Positions 6,267 to 12,639 of a DNA stretch of 14,715 nucleotides are shown here, piece by piece. Origin of the DNA: Candidatus Saccharimonadota bacterium (GTDB taxonomy: Bacteria; Patescibacteriota; Saccharimonadia; Saccharimonadales; Saccharimonadaceae). Position 1 is the first letter of the stretch, and every line of letters begins with the position of its first letter. Location: contig JAFWHP010000050.1 in assembly GCA_017515125.1 (NCBI GenBank), forward strand, positions 1 through 14,715, given 5' to 3'. The position numbers and the translations under genes are program-made. The notes under the pieces were generated by a model that was not told where the DNA came from, did not search any database, and worked only from the letters and a program-made list of their open reading frames with translations.

Positions 6267-7507
6267 GCTAAGTTAAACTCTCTAGCGCACCAATTCAAAC
6301 ATTTCCAATGGACTTAAATAGCCAAGGCGTTTTCGTGGTCGGTTGTTAAGTGAATTTTCTATAAACATTATATCAGTTTCATTCAATTTCCTAAAATCTG
6401 TACCTTTGGGTAAATAATCACGAATTAATCCATTTGTATTTTCATTGCATCCTCTTTGTCGTGGAGTGTATGGATCAGCGAAGAAAATAGTAGAGTTGGT
6501 TGCAGCTTCGGTTAATTTCCAAGCACTAAATTCCGAGCCATTGTCATAAGTAATAGTTTTAATATCTCCAAAAACTCTTTTAATATCTTTTGTAGTCTGT
6601 TCCGAGACATTATTGGCATTGTAATCTAACACCCTTCCCATTGCGAGCAATCCAGTAACGCGGCAGACATGGGTAAGAATGCGATCTTTCTGGTTATTGC
6701 CTACAATTGTATCTCCTTCTAAGTCCCCTAAGCGACTAAGTTCCTCAACTTCGCTTGGGCGGTCATGAATTGAATGTTTGGCACGATTGGTTTGGTTGTA
6801 AATGATTTGTTTCTCGTGGCGATAAGGTTTACCTTTTCTCCTTAATTGTTTTATTAACTTATGACATTCGTCTTTATCCGTTAGGCTATAAATATATTTG
6901 TATATTGTAGTATGTGAAATGGAGGGCAAAGCGCCATCCAGCTTCAATCTACCGCTAATTTGTTCTGGCGACCAACGTTCACCTAGTTTCTGCAACACAT
7001 ATTCTCGTGTATCCAAAAAATCTGGGGTGTCTAAGACCCTTACTGGTATTTTGTGACGGCTCTTTGCTTGTGTTTCGGCATAGATTAAATCATATTTCAT
7101 TTGTTTTTGTTTGAATTGGTTTTTTCGGTACTCATATCGCATCTTCGCTTCTTTTATCTCGTAGGCCTTATTACTGCCGCGATAATGACGAGCGTCTAGC
7201 TTAGCAAGAGATGGCTTATTTACACGAGTTCTTTTATTTTTATTGGGTTTGCCGTTGCGTGCAATCTCGCGATAAATTGTGCAGCGCGGACGACCTAGTG
7301 CTATTGCTATTTTAGTTGGCTTTTCGCCATTTGATAGTCTATTTGCTAGAATAATTCGTTCTTCGTGTGAAAATCTGCTATAATTGAGTTGAGGCATAAT
7401 TTGACTCCTTGTTAAATTTGTTTTGTGATAAATTCATTTTAACATGAGCCACTGATTATGCCTCTTTTTATTTCTCTAATTTGGTGCACTGGAGGGTTGA
7501 ATGTAGG
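6267..7507 (-). mobile_element. IS30-family insertion sequence
   Basis: An intact transposase gene is bounded by imperfect inverted repeats: TTAAACTCTCTAGCGCACCAA (6273-6293) and TTGGTGCACTGGAGGGTTGAA (7481-7501, inverted). The core is TT-n-AAC-n-CTC-n-AG-n-GCACCAA. Extending outwards, weaker matches continue to about 6267 and 7507, where GCC (6264-6266 and 7508-7510) could be a 3-bp target duplication; the exact ends are tentative. It is inserted immediately next to the right target repeat of the MITE. Confidence 0.75.
6282..7397 (-). CDS. IS30-family transposase
   Basis: The product is 371 aa, a full-length DDE transposase. The N-terminal helix-turn-helix region (about residues 6-50: FSHEERIILANRLSNG, IAIALGRPRCTIYREIARNG) binds the IS ends. 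The RNase H-like catalytic core has the first Asp in LEGDTIVG, the second in ITYDNGSEF, and the catalytic Glu in CNENTNGLIRDYLP. The C-terminal RPRKRLGYLSPLEMF is typical of the family. AAGGAGT lies about 8 nt upstream of the start, and the TGTTAAAAT extended -10 (minus strand, 7444-7436) is its likely promoter. The stop codon is inside the left inverted repeat. No frameshift is visible, so it is probably active. Confidence 0.95.
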   Translation of the reverse strand: MPQLNYSRFSHEERIILANRLSNGEKPTKIAIALGRPRCTIYREIARNGKPNKNKRTRVNKPSLAKLDARHYRGSNKAYEIKEAKMRYEYRKNQFKQKQMKYDLIYAETQAKSRHKIPVRVLDTPDFLDTREYVLQKLGERWSPEQISGRLKLDGALPSISHTTIYKYIYSLTDKDECHKLIKQLRRKGKPYRHEKQIIYNQTNRAKHSIHDRPSEVEELSRLGDLEGDTIVGNNQKDRILTHVCRVTGLLAMGRVLDYNANNVSEQTTKDIKRVFGDIKTITYDNGSEFSAWKLTEAATNSTIFFADPYTPRQRGCNENTNGLIRDYLPKGTDFRKLNETDIMFIENSLNNRPRKRLGYLSPLEMFELVR

Positions 7508-7514
7508 GCCTACA

Positions 7515-7543
7515 TTGACTTTTTCGATAGTTTATGATATAAT
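7515..7543 (+). promoter_or_regulatory. Promoter of the island operon
   Basis: TTGACT (7515-7520), 17-nt spacer ending in TGA, TATAAT (7538-7543). It is a near-consensus extended -10 promoter starting 8 bp outside the IS30 end. The leader (about 7550-7590) can form a GGAAA/TTTCC hairpin ahead of a strong ribosome site, AAGGAGGG. Confidence 0.8.
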
Positions 7544-7590
7544 GTAAGGAAACGGGATGTTTTTCCTACGCATGAAAAGGAGGGTAAATC

Positions 7591-8262
7591 ATGAGTTCTT
7601 TAAAGGTTAAAGTAGCAAATTTCTTCGCAAAACAGTCCTGTTCTGCCTGGCAATCCAATCGGGTTGTCCGCAAAGTTTGTCGCAATGTATACCGTTTTAT
7701 CATGGAAACTGGGCCTGGTCTGCGCACCTATGACAATGTTAATGACGAATTTCGAGCCAAGAGTTATCCGTACGAGGATGCCGAGTTTGCAAATTGGCCG
7801 GAATCTGATGGTGATTTCTACACACTTATTACCGATTCTAACAATTTCGTCATTCGTCGTAGCACAAGCTACATAGGTTGGTTGATGAAGAAACACTGCG
7901 GCGGATGGCCAAATCTGCCTATTCCTGGCGAACGCAAGCCCGGAGAGCACAACTTTGACGCCAAACATTGGGATGAAGTACTTGAGTTTAATGGTTGGCG
8001 GAAAGTATCAAAGGAAGACTGGCCGACATGGCAAAACATGAATGATCGCGATCATTTCATTGGCATTATTGCCGACGAAGGAGAGTTCGGTCAGCTGGTT
8101 TGGTTTGTTGGAGCTTCCGTAAAGGAAGATTTTAAAACCCCTATTGAGTGGCGCATCTGGACTTATGAGAACTTCAAGAAGGTAGATCGTATGATCCCGG
8201 CGACAGAAGAAACCGGCGTAGTCTGGTATCGCGAGCCTAAGAAAGGTGGGTGTTCTAAATGA
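7591..8262 (+). CDS. CHAP-like protein lacking catalytic Cys/His (putative pseudoenzyme)
   Basis: The start has AAGGAGGG 6 nt upstream; the product is 223 aa. I do not recognise a named family with certainty. Residues 58-172 resemble the CHAP amidase layout: YPY-xDA, RRSTSYIGWLMKKHCGGW (89-106), HWDEVLEFNGW, then FIGIIADEG-FGQLVWFVG (156-174). In CHAP enzymes the first block normally reads CTSY and the second GHV. Here Ser91 stands at the Cys position and Gln168 at the His position, so peptidoglycan hydrolysis by that mechanism is unlikely. No signal peptide is obvious, though the N-terminus is basic and amphipathic. The stop overlaps the next start (ATGA), so the two genes are translationally coupled. 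A binding or decoy role is inference; the CHAP assignment itself is moderate. Confidence 0.7.
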   Translation: MSSLKVKVANFFAKQSCSAWQSNRVVRKVCRNVYRFIMETGPGLRTYDNVNDEFRAKSYPYEDAEFANWPESDGDFYTLITDSNNFVIRRSTSYIGWLMKKHCGGWPNLPIPGERKPGEHNFDAKHWDEVLEFNGWRKVSKEDWPTWQNMNDRDHFIGIIADEGEFGQLVWFVGASVKEDFKTPIEWRIWTYENFKKVDRMIPATEETGVVWYREPKKGGCSK

Positions 8263-8726
8263 ATCTGAAAACCAAGAAGTTCTACGGCATCAACTGGGCA
8301 CTCGAAGATTTTGTTTTGGAGAAAGACACCGCTTTACCGAATGGGACCGTACTTTCGGCGAGAGAAAGGTATTTCACTTGGACAGAGGCAATGACTTTGC
8401 AGCGCATGAGCGTATTTCCTGAAGGATATCGATTGCCGACGGGAGGAGAATTTCGGAGCCTCGTCAAAAATGTAGGTTCTCTGATTATTCGAAAACGATT
8501 AAATTTTGCAACTTATTACGGTTGTCGTGGTCGTTCTTCTTACAATGAGAACTGGGTGGAAGGCGCAGGCGAGAAAGGATACTACTGGTCAAGTAGTCCT
8601 GAAAAAGAACACAATGCTGTAGCTCTTGAAGTGTGCGTCTTCAATTATTGTGGTGTTTATGCTTGGACAAGAACATCTTATAGGGATTATGGTTATTCTA
8701 TAAGGTTAGTTTACGACCCCAAGTAA
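8259..8726 (+). CDS. FISUMP (Fib_succ_major) / C-type-lectin-like protein
   Basis: The product is 155 aa, starting in the ATGA overlap with the upstream gene. It matches the Fib_succ_major/DUF1566 layout: FTWTEAM (39-45), FPEGYRLPTGGEFRSL (53-68), KGYYWSSSPE (107-115), and a C-terminal YGYSIRLVYD (144-153), where the family usually has G-F-S-V-R-C-V. These domains are related to the FGE/C-type-lectin fold and usually sit on secreted proteins; no signal peptide is seen here. Codons 85-96 and 126-135 are unbroken runs of NNY codons in the parts predicted to be surface loops. That would fit a diversified binding site but may be chance. The gene is followed by a strong terminator. Confidence 0.75.
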   Translation: MNLKTKKFYGINWALEDFVLEKDTALPNGTVLSARERYFTWTEAMTLQRMSVFPEGYRLPTGGEFRSLVKNVGSLIIRKRLNFATYYGCRGRSSYNENWVEGAGEKGYYWSSSPEKEHNAVALEVCVFNYCGVYAWTRTSYRDYGYSIRLVYDPK

Positions 8727-8749
8727 CTAAGAATATGCTATTTAGCTTG

Positions 8750-8774
8750 CGCCCCTTGAGAGAGGGGCGTTTTT
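8750..8774 (+). terminator. Terminator of the island operon
   Basis: CGCCCCT (8750-8756), loop TGAGAG, AGGGGCG (8763-8769), then TTTTT. It starts 23 nt after the stop codon of the FISUMP gene. Confidence 0.9.
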
Positions 8775-8822
8775 AATCCTTACGGTGTGCTCATACAACT
8801 TTCACAACCTATGCAACATTGC

Positions 8823-8926
8823 GAACCCGCAGGGTTCGCCCTTTCAAGGAAACGAGAGAATAAGAAAAACTTGTTTTTCTTATTCCGAGTGACGCAGAAA
8901 GGGAAGTGGTCGCGAAGCGAGCCCTT
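8823..8926 (+). other. Structured right-end element, copy B
   Basis: H0 is GAACCC-gca-GGGTTC (8823-8837), identical to copy A. H1 is CCCTTTC (8839-8845) with GAAAGGG (8897-8903). H2 is a perfect 13-bp stem with loop TT (8858-8885). H3 is AAG-GG-TCGC-gaa-GCGA-CC-CTT (8904-8926). The joints are AAGGAAACGAGA (12 nt, as in copy A) and CGAGTGACGCA (11 nt versus 12). Stems differ from copy A throughout, except the AAAAC-TT-GTTTT top of H2. The att core follows directly. Confidence 0.65.
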
Positions 8927-8946
8927 AATCCCGCCGAGATCACCAT
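8927..8946 (+). repeat. att-like repeat 3 (distal tRNA-Glu 3' end copy)
   Basis: The third exact copy of AATCCCGCCGAGATCACCAT. It marks the distal end of the island. The terminator right behind it (8958-8979) is then probably the original tRNA-Glu terminator, displaced by the insertions. Confidence 0.85.
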
Positions 8947-8957
8947 TCGGGTTAGGA

Positions 8958-8979
8958 GCCGCTAATGCGGCATTTTTTT
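8958..8979 (+). terminator. Terminator behind the distal att copy
   Basis: GCCGC, loop TAAT, GCGGC, A, then seven T. It differs from the unit-type terminators (no TATAAAAAGAAG frame). Its position 11 nt after a tRNA 3' end copy suggests it was the native tRNA-Glu terminator. 8980-9006 shows nothing further. Confidence 0.85.
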
Positions 8980-9006
8980 GTATAGGTGCTGGACTATTAC
9001 GATAGT

Positions 9007-9034
9007 TTGCGAAAATTATAAAATATGGTAAAAT
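9007..9034 (+). promoter_or_regulatory. Extended -10 promoter of der, leaderless start
   Basis: TTGCGA (9007-9012), 16-nt spacer ending in TGG, TAAAAT (9029-9034), then 6 nt and the ATG at 9041. Transcription would start at the A of the start codon; there is no Shine-Dalgarno site. Confidence 0.65.
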
Positions 9035-9040
9035 ATAAGT

Positions 9041-10486
9041 ATGAGTAAATTGCCAATTGTAGCACTGGTTGGGCAGACTAACGCCGGAAAATCTTCTTTG
9101 CTGAACAGAATGGCGCGGAAGAATATCGCCATTGTGGCGCGCGAAGAGGGAACCACGCGAGATAATGTCGTGGCGAAAATTGACGATAGGTTTATCTTAA
9201 TTGATACGGCGGGTTTGAAGGATCCGACGGATGATTTTGAGGCTTCAATTCAAGATCAGATACAGGATGCGATTGAATCGGCCGATATGATTTTGGTGAC
9301 ACTGGATTCTAGTAAATATTTTGATTATAGGGATGCGAGAATTGCTAAAGACGCTCTGCGTTCGAAAAAGACGGTCTTTTTAGTTTTAAATAAAGCTGAC
9401 CTCGGGGAATCGCTGCCGGTTGAGGAGTTTAGGGCACTTGGAATTGCGCCGGAGAATATCATCTATACTTCTGCTACTACTGGGGAAGGGGTTAGGGAGC
9501 TTAAGATGCGAATTGTAAGGAGCCTGGGACGAGGCGAATCTGAATCGACCAATGCTATGCCTAGAAAAGCTGGCGTATCGGGCGACATTCTTGATGAGGA
9601 ACGCACAAAGCTAAAAGATACAAGAGAAAAGAAGGCTGGCGTATTAAAAATCGCTTTAATAGGGCGCCCCAACGTCGGGAAATCTTCACTATTCAATACT
9701 TTAGGCAAAAAGCAGCAAGCGGTCGTTAGCTCCAGACAGGGGACTACGCGCGACGTAAACCGTATGCCGATAAAATATAAAGGGCGAAACCTTGAAATTT
9801 TGGATACTGCGGGACTGCGAAAGCCAGGGAAGCGCGAAGTTGGAATTGAGAAGTTCTCGGCGATTCGAACTCTTGCTGCTATCGAGGAGGCAGATGTCTG
9901 TTGTCTTTTGGTAGATTCCACCGAGTCGCATTCCAAATTGGACCAATCGCTCGCTGGACAAATAGTAGAAGCGGGCAAGGGGATTATTCTGATAGTAACG
10001 AAATCGGATTTACTAGAAAATGCCGAACCGACTAATTACTTTGGCGAAGAGAACGTGACAAATCGTACTGCGGCAGACTTTTTAATTGATGCGCTGGAGA
10101 AGGATTTTGATTTTCTGCCATATGCGCCAGTCATTTTAACTAGCTCAGAAACTGGGCAGAATGTCACTCAGATTTTTGAATTGGCCATGCAGATAGATGC
10201 CGAGCGGCATAAAGAAATAAAAACTAGCGAATTGAACAAGATTTTAAACGAAGCGATTTTGTCGCATCCGCCGGCTGGGCTAAAGAACTCTCGCCCAAAG
10301 CCTAAATATATCGTGCAGACCGATACTTGTCCGCCATGGTTTGTGGTGCATGGACATGATTTAGGGCTTTTGCACTGGTCGTGGAAGAGGTTTTTGGAGC
10401 GCAAAATTCGAGAAAAGTATTCATTTATCGGGACACCGATTATGTTTTCGTATCGGAGTGATAACGGCGAAAATCTTGACAAATAG
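9041..10486 (+). CDS. der: Ribosome assembly GTPase Der (EngA)
   Basis: The product is 481 aa with the characteristic tandem GTPase domains, needed for 50S subunit maturation. Domain 1: P-loop GQTNAGKS (11-18, where GRPNVGKS is usual), DTAG (55-58), NKAD (117-120). A charged linker at about 165-203 is longer than usual. Domain 2: GRPNVGKS (208-215), DTAG (255-258), TKSD (320-323). A C-terminal KH-like domain (about 395-478) contains HPPAG...RPKPKYIVQTDTCPPWFVVHG. It is the first gene after the island and has its own leaderless promoter. The -35 of phoH lies over its last codons. Confidence 0.96.
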   Translation: MSKLPIVALVGQTNAGKSSLLNRMARKNIAIVAREEGTTRDNVVAKIDDRFILIDTAGLKDPTDDFEASIQDQIQDAIESADMILVTLDSSKYFDYRDARIAKDALRSKKTVFLVLNKADLGESLPVEEFRALGIAPENIIYTSATTGEGVRELKMRIVRSLGRGESESTNAMPRKAGVSGDILDEERTKLKDTREKKAGVLKIALIGRPNVGKSSLFNTLGKKQQAVVSSRQGTTRDVNRMPIKYKGRNLEILDTAGLRKPGKREVGIEKFSAIRTLAAIEEADVCCLLVDSTESHSKLDQSLAGQIVEAGKGIILIVTKSDLLENAEPTNYFGEENVTNRTAADFLIDALEKDFDFLPYAPVILTSSETGQNVTQIFELAMQIDAERHKEIKTSELNKILNEAILSHPPAGLKNSRPKPKYIVQTDTCPPWFVVHGHDLGLLHWSWKRFLERKIREKYSFIGTPIMFSYRSDNGENLDK

Positions 10487-10504
10487 AGAAATCTGTGGTA
10501 TAAT
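10476..10504 (+). promoter_or_regulatory. Perfect-consensus promoter P1 of phoH
   Basis: TTGACA (10476-10481), 17-nt spacer ending in TGG, TATAAT (10499-10504): full consensus at both boxes plus an extended -10. The -35 overlaps the stop codon region of der. The start codon is about 140 nt downstream, leaving a long leader. Confidence 0.85.
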
Positions 10505-10541
10505 TAAATTATGATATAAGTGTGGTTTTTTCTTGAAAATA

Positions 10542-10550
10542 TGATATAAT
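10542..10550 (+). promoter_or_regulatory. Second phoH promoter P2 and structured leader
   Basis: A second extended -10, TGATATAAT, ends at 10550; a further TGATATAAG ends at 10520. The leader that follows can form GGGC-gagca-GCCC (10559-10571) and a longer hairpin from GGTAGACTC (about 10586-10594) to GAG..TCTGCC (about 10604-10615). It ends with AAGGAGGTG 9 nt before the ATG. Confidence 0.5.
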
Positions 10551-10652
10551 GAGGATGTGGGCGAGCAGCCCATTTTTGGGTTTTAGGTAGACTCAATGGG
10601 AGTGAGAATCTGCCTTTTGACAGCCAGTACATTGACAAGGAGGTGTAAGACT

Positions 10653-12509
10653 ATGTCGAAGGGTAAAGTTAATCAGTTCTCCGACGGAACTCAAACTCGC
10701 CGTAAACGCGAGGAGAAGCAGTATAAACGCGAATTGATTGATGCCAACAGGGGAGTGTTCGGTGATGATATGCTGCCGGAAGATGAGATCGTACGAGAAG
10801 ACAACGACTATATGAAACTCTGGATACCGGACCACAAGCGCAAGTGGTATGTCGTGGACACGAATTTGATTCTGGACTGCGTCGATATTCTCTACGACCC
10901 GAAGGATGAGGACTACCGGCCGCCGCTGAACTTTCGTCCGAATTTGGATAATGCACATATCATTATCCCGATGGTAGTGTTTGATGAATTAAACAGAATG
11001 AAAGACGAGCGGACGATCAACCGGCCAATCGCACAGAAGGCTTTTAAGAGATTGAGCCACTTTTTCCCAAATAACGAGAGAACCATGCGGGAAGTGATGA
11101 ATCTCGAAAGGCCAGTGTCGACTGGTTGGATGCAACAGAAGATTTCGCTTTTGCCTTTGCATCGCGATTTTATCAATTCTCTACCTTGGGTGCCGGATGC
11201 GAACGACCATGATGGCTGGATCGCGGTAACGGCACTGGCAGCAGCAATGATTCGTGATGGAATGCCTGTGGATGGCTCGATTTCGGTCGAGGAGATGCTT
11301 GAGAGGGACTCTTGGCGAAAAGATGTTATGCTCTTAACGAACGACACTGCGTTGCTCTCTAAGGCAGAAATTTACAGCGTAAGGACAAAGACTTTTCGTT
11401 TCGATCAGCGACCGGAATTTACCGGAATTCGCGAGCTGACTGTGCCGGCAGAAATGTTTGCGCAGTTTTTCTACGAAAAACAGTTATCTTTGGAGGACTT
11501 TCGGCGGTTTATGCCCCAGGAAGTACCGTTTATTGCTAACGAGTACGTCGTGATGACGCCAAAGAATGACGAGTACCCTAATGGCTACTTTGCCGTTAGC
11601 GAGTCGTTTTTAAACGTAGCACGCTTTTCGAAGGAGCATCAGATGTTTTTCCCATTGCGTTTTGCAAAACGGGAGGGCACATTTGCGCCTAATGCTGGGA
11701 TTGCAACGTATTATGATGCGATGAACGATAAATCGATAAGCGTTATTGTCGTGACCGGAAAAGCCGGGACTGGCAAGACCTACCAGATTGTCCATCATGC
11801 AATCCGCGCCCTGAAGCAGGGCGAGTATGCGAGAGTGGTCCTGATTATTGAATCCGAGAATGGAGTAGGCTACCTGCCGGGAGATTTGAGGCATAAGGTA
11901 GCGCCGATGGTGGAGTTTTGCAAGGATGCTATCCGTTCTTATCTGGCTTCTATGCCGGAATTTAAACGAAAGCGGCAACTACTCCGGAAATTTGGCGACT
12001 GTGATGAGCCGACTTTCGAAGACGAGACTGCTGGCGATTCGCCTGATGAAGATTGCGGCAGATCTGGAAAGCGTAAGGATAAGTTTGGCAAGAAGGCGCG
12101 GAAGAATTCTCCGAAAACTTACAGTGAACTATTGGAGAAAGAAACCGATTATATCTTTGATAGGTATTTTGAGGTTATTCCCTACAAGCAGGCGCAGGGA
12201 AGGTCATTTGAGGATGCCATTATCATCATTGATGAAGCTCAGCGCATCGTCATTGATAATATGGAAACCTTTATTACGCGCCCGGCGAAAAATTCGCTTT
12301 TGGTGGTTTGCGGAGACATAAACCAGATTAAGTATAACTCGCCAGAGAAGCGGGTCAAGAATGGTCTGGTTTTTACCCGCAAGATTTACTTCGACTGGGA
12401 TGGATGCGCAAATATCCATCTGACCGACAATATGCGACACGAGGCCGCCGAGATCGCCAATCGTAATTACGAGAAAGTAATCGAGGAGATTGGCTGGCTG
12501 CAGGTCTGA
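10653..12509 (+). CDS. PIN-domain/PhoH ATPase fusion (PhoH2/YlaK type)
   Basis: The start at 10653 has a full AAGGAGGTG site; the in-frame ATG at 10596 lacks one. The product is 618 aa. The N-terminal PIN nuclease domain (about 64-250) has acidic residues in YVVDTNLILD, PMVVFDELNRMKDE, DHDGWIAV and LLTND. The C-terminal PhoH domain has Walker A GKAGTGKT (369-376), GVGYLPG, and Walker B IIIIDEAQ (523-530), followed by LLVVCGDINQI. Known PIN-PhoH proteins couple RNA unwinding to RNA cleavage and occur in toxin-antitoxin-like or RNA-decay contexts; no antitoxin gene is next to it. An acidic/basic low-complexity insertion (about 437-488) interrupts the ATPase domain between the YLPG motif and Walker B. 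Two or three promoters precede it. Confidence 0.93.
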   Translation: MSKGKVNQFSDGTQTRRKREEKQYKRELIDANRGVFGDDMLPEDEIVREDNDYMKLWIPDHKRKWYVVDTNLILDCVDILYDPKDEDYRPPLNFRPNLDNAHIIIPMVVFDELNRMKDERTINRPIAQKAFKRLSHFFPNNERTMREVMNLERPVSTGWMQQKISLLPLHRDFINSLPWVPDANDHDGWIAVTALAAAMIRDGMPVDGSISVEEMLERDSWRKDVMLLTNDTALLSKAEIYSVRTKTFRFDQRPEFTGIRELTVPAEMFAQFFYEKQLSLEDFRRFMPQEVPFIANEYVVMTPKNDEYPNGYFAVSESFLNVARFSKEHQMFFPLRFAKREGTFAPNAGIATYYDAMNDKSISVIVVTGKAGTGKTYQIVHHAIRALKQGEYARVVLIIESENGVGYLPGDLRHKVAPMVEFCKDAIRSYLASMPEFKRKRQLLRKFGDCDEPTFEDETAGDSPDEDCGRSGKRKDKFGKKARKNSPKTYSELLEKETDYIFDRYFEVIPYKQAQGRSFEDAIIIIDEAQRIVIDNMETFITRPAKNSLLVVCGDINQIKYNSPEKRVKNGLVFTRKIYFDWDGCANIHLTDNMRHEAAEIANRNYEKVIEEIGWLQV

Positions 12510-12530
12510 AAATTTTACACCCCTACTTTT

Positions 12531-12560
12531 GCCCCGCATGATTATCGTGCGGGGCTTTTC
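12531..12560 (+). terminator. Terminator of phoH
   Basis: GCCCCGCA (12531-12538), loop TGATTATCG, TGCGGGGC (12548-12555), then TTTTC. It lies 21 nt after the stop codon. Confidence 0.9.
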
Positions 12561-12603
12561 TATGTTTTTGTTTTTGCTTTTTCTGTTTTATATTTGGTTT
12601 CAT

Positions 12604-12632
12604 TTGGGGATTAGGCATGATTTTGCTATAAT
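12604..12632 (+). promoter_or_regulatory. Extended -10 promoter of pth, leaderless start
   Basis: TTGGGG (12604-12609), 17-nt spacer ending in TGC, TATAAT (12627-12632). The ATG at 12640 is 7 nt after the -10, so the mRNA probably starts on it. The ATG at 12631 overlaps the -10 itself and cannot be the start of a transcript made from this promoter. Confidence 0.7.
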
Positions 12633-12639
12633 GGATGAT

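Larger units (their letters stand above)
5859..8926 (+). mobile_element. Tandem unit 2: cargo-bearing tRNA-Glu island
   Basis: DNA between att copies 2 and 3 (period 3,088 bp). Left end: terminator hairpin (5861-5894) and GGCGGGATGAGAACCCGCA (5909-5927). Right end: GAACCCGCAGGGTTCGCCC (8823-8841) followed by helices H1-H3 and the att core. The cargo (5928-8822) lies between two direct GAACCCGCA repeats. It holds a gene-free stretch, a MITE copy, an IS30-family element, and a two-gene operon with its own promoter and terminator. There is no integrase, recombinase, relaxase or phage gene, so any mobility would depend on enzymes encoded elsewhere. Confidence 0.65.

Noticed and set aside
6115..7507. 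MITE as a deletion derivative of the neighbouring IS30-family element
   Set aside because: Terminal repeats differ (TGTTGCATAATTCG versus TTnAACnCTCnAGnGCACC) and the 8-bp duplication does not fit the short duplications of IS30.
8787..9005. 72-codon frame after the FISUMP gene
   Set aside because: It spans the right-end helices, the att core and a terminator; it is an accident of tRNA-derived sequence.
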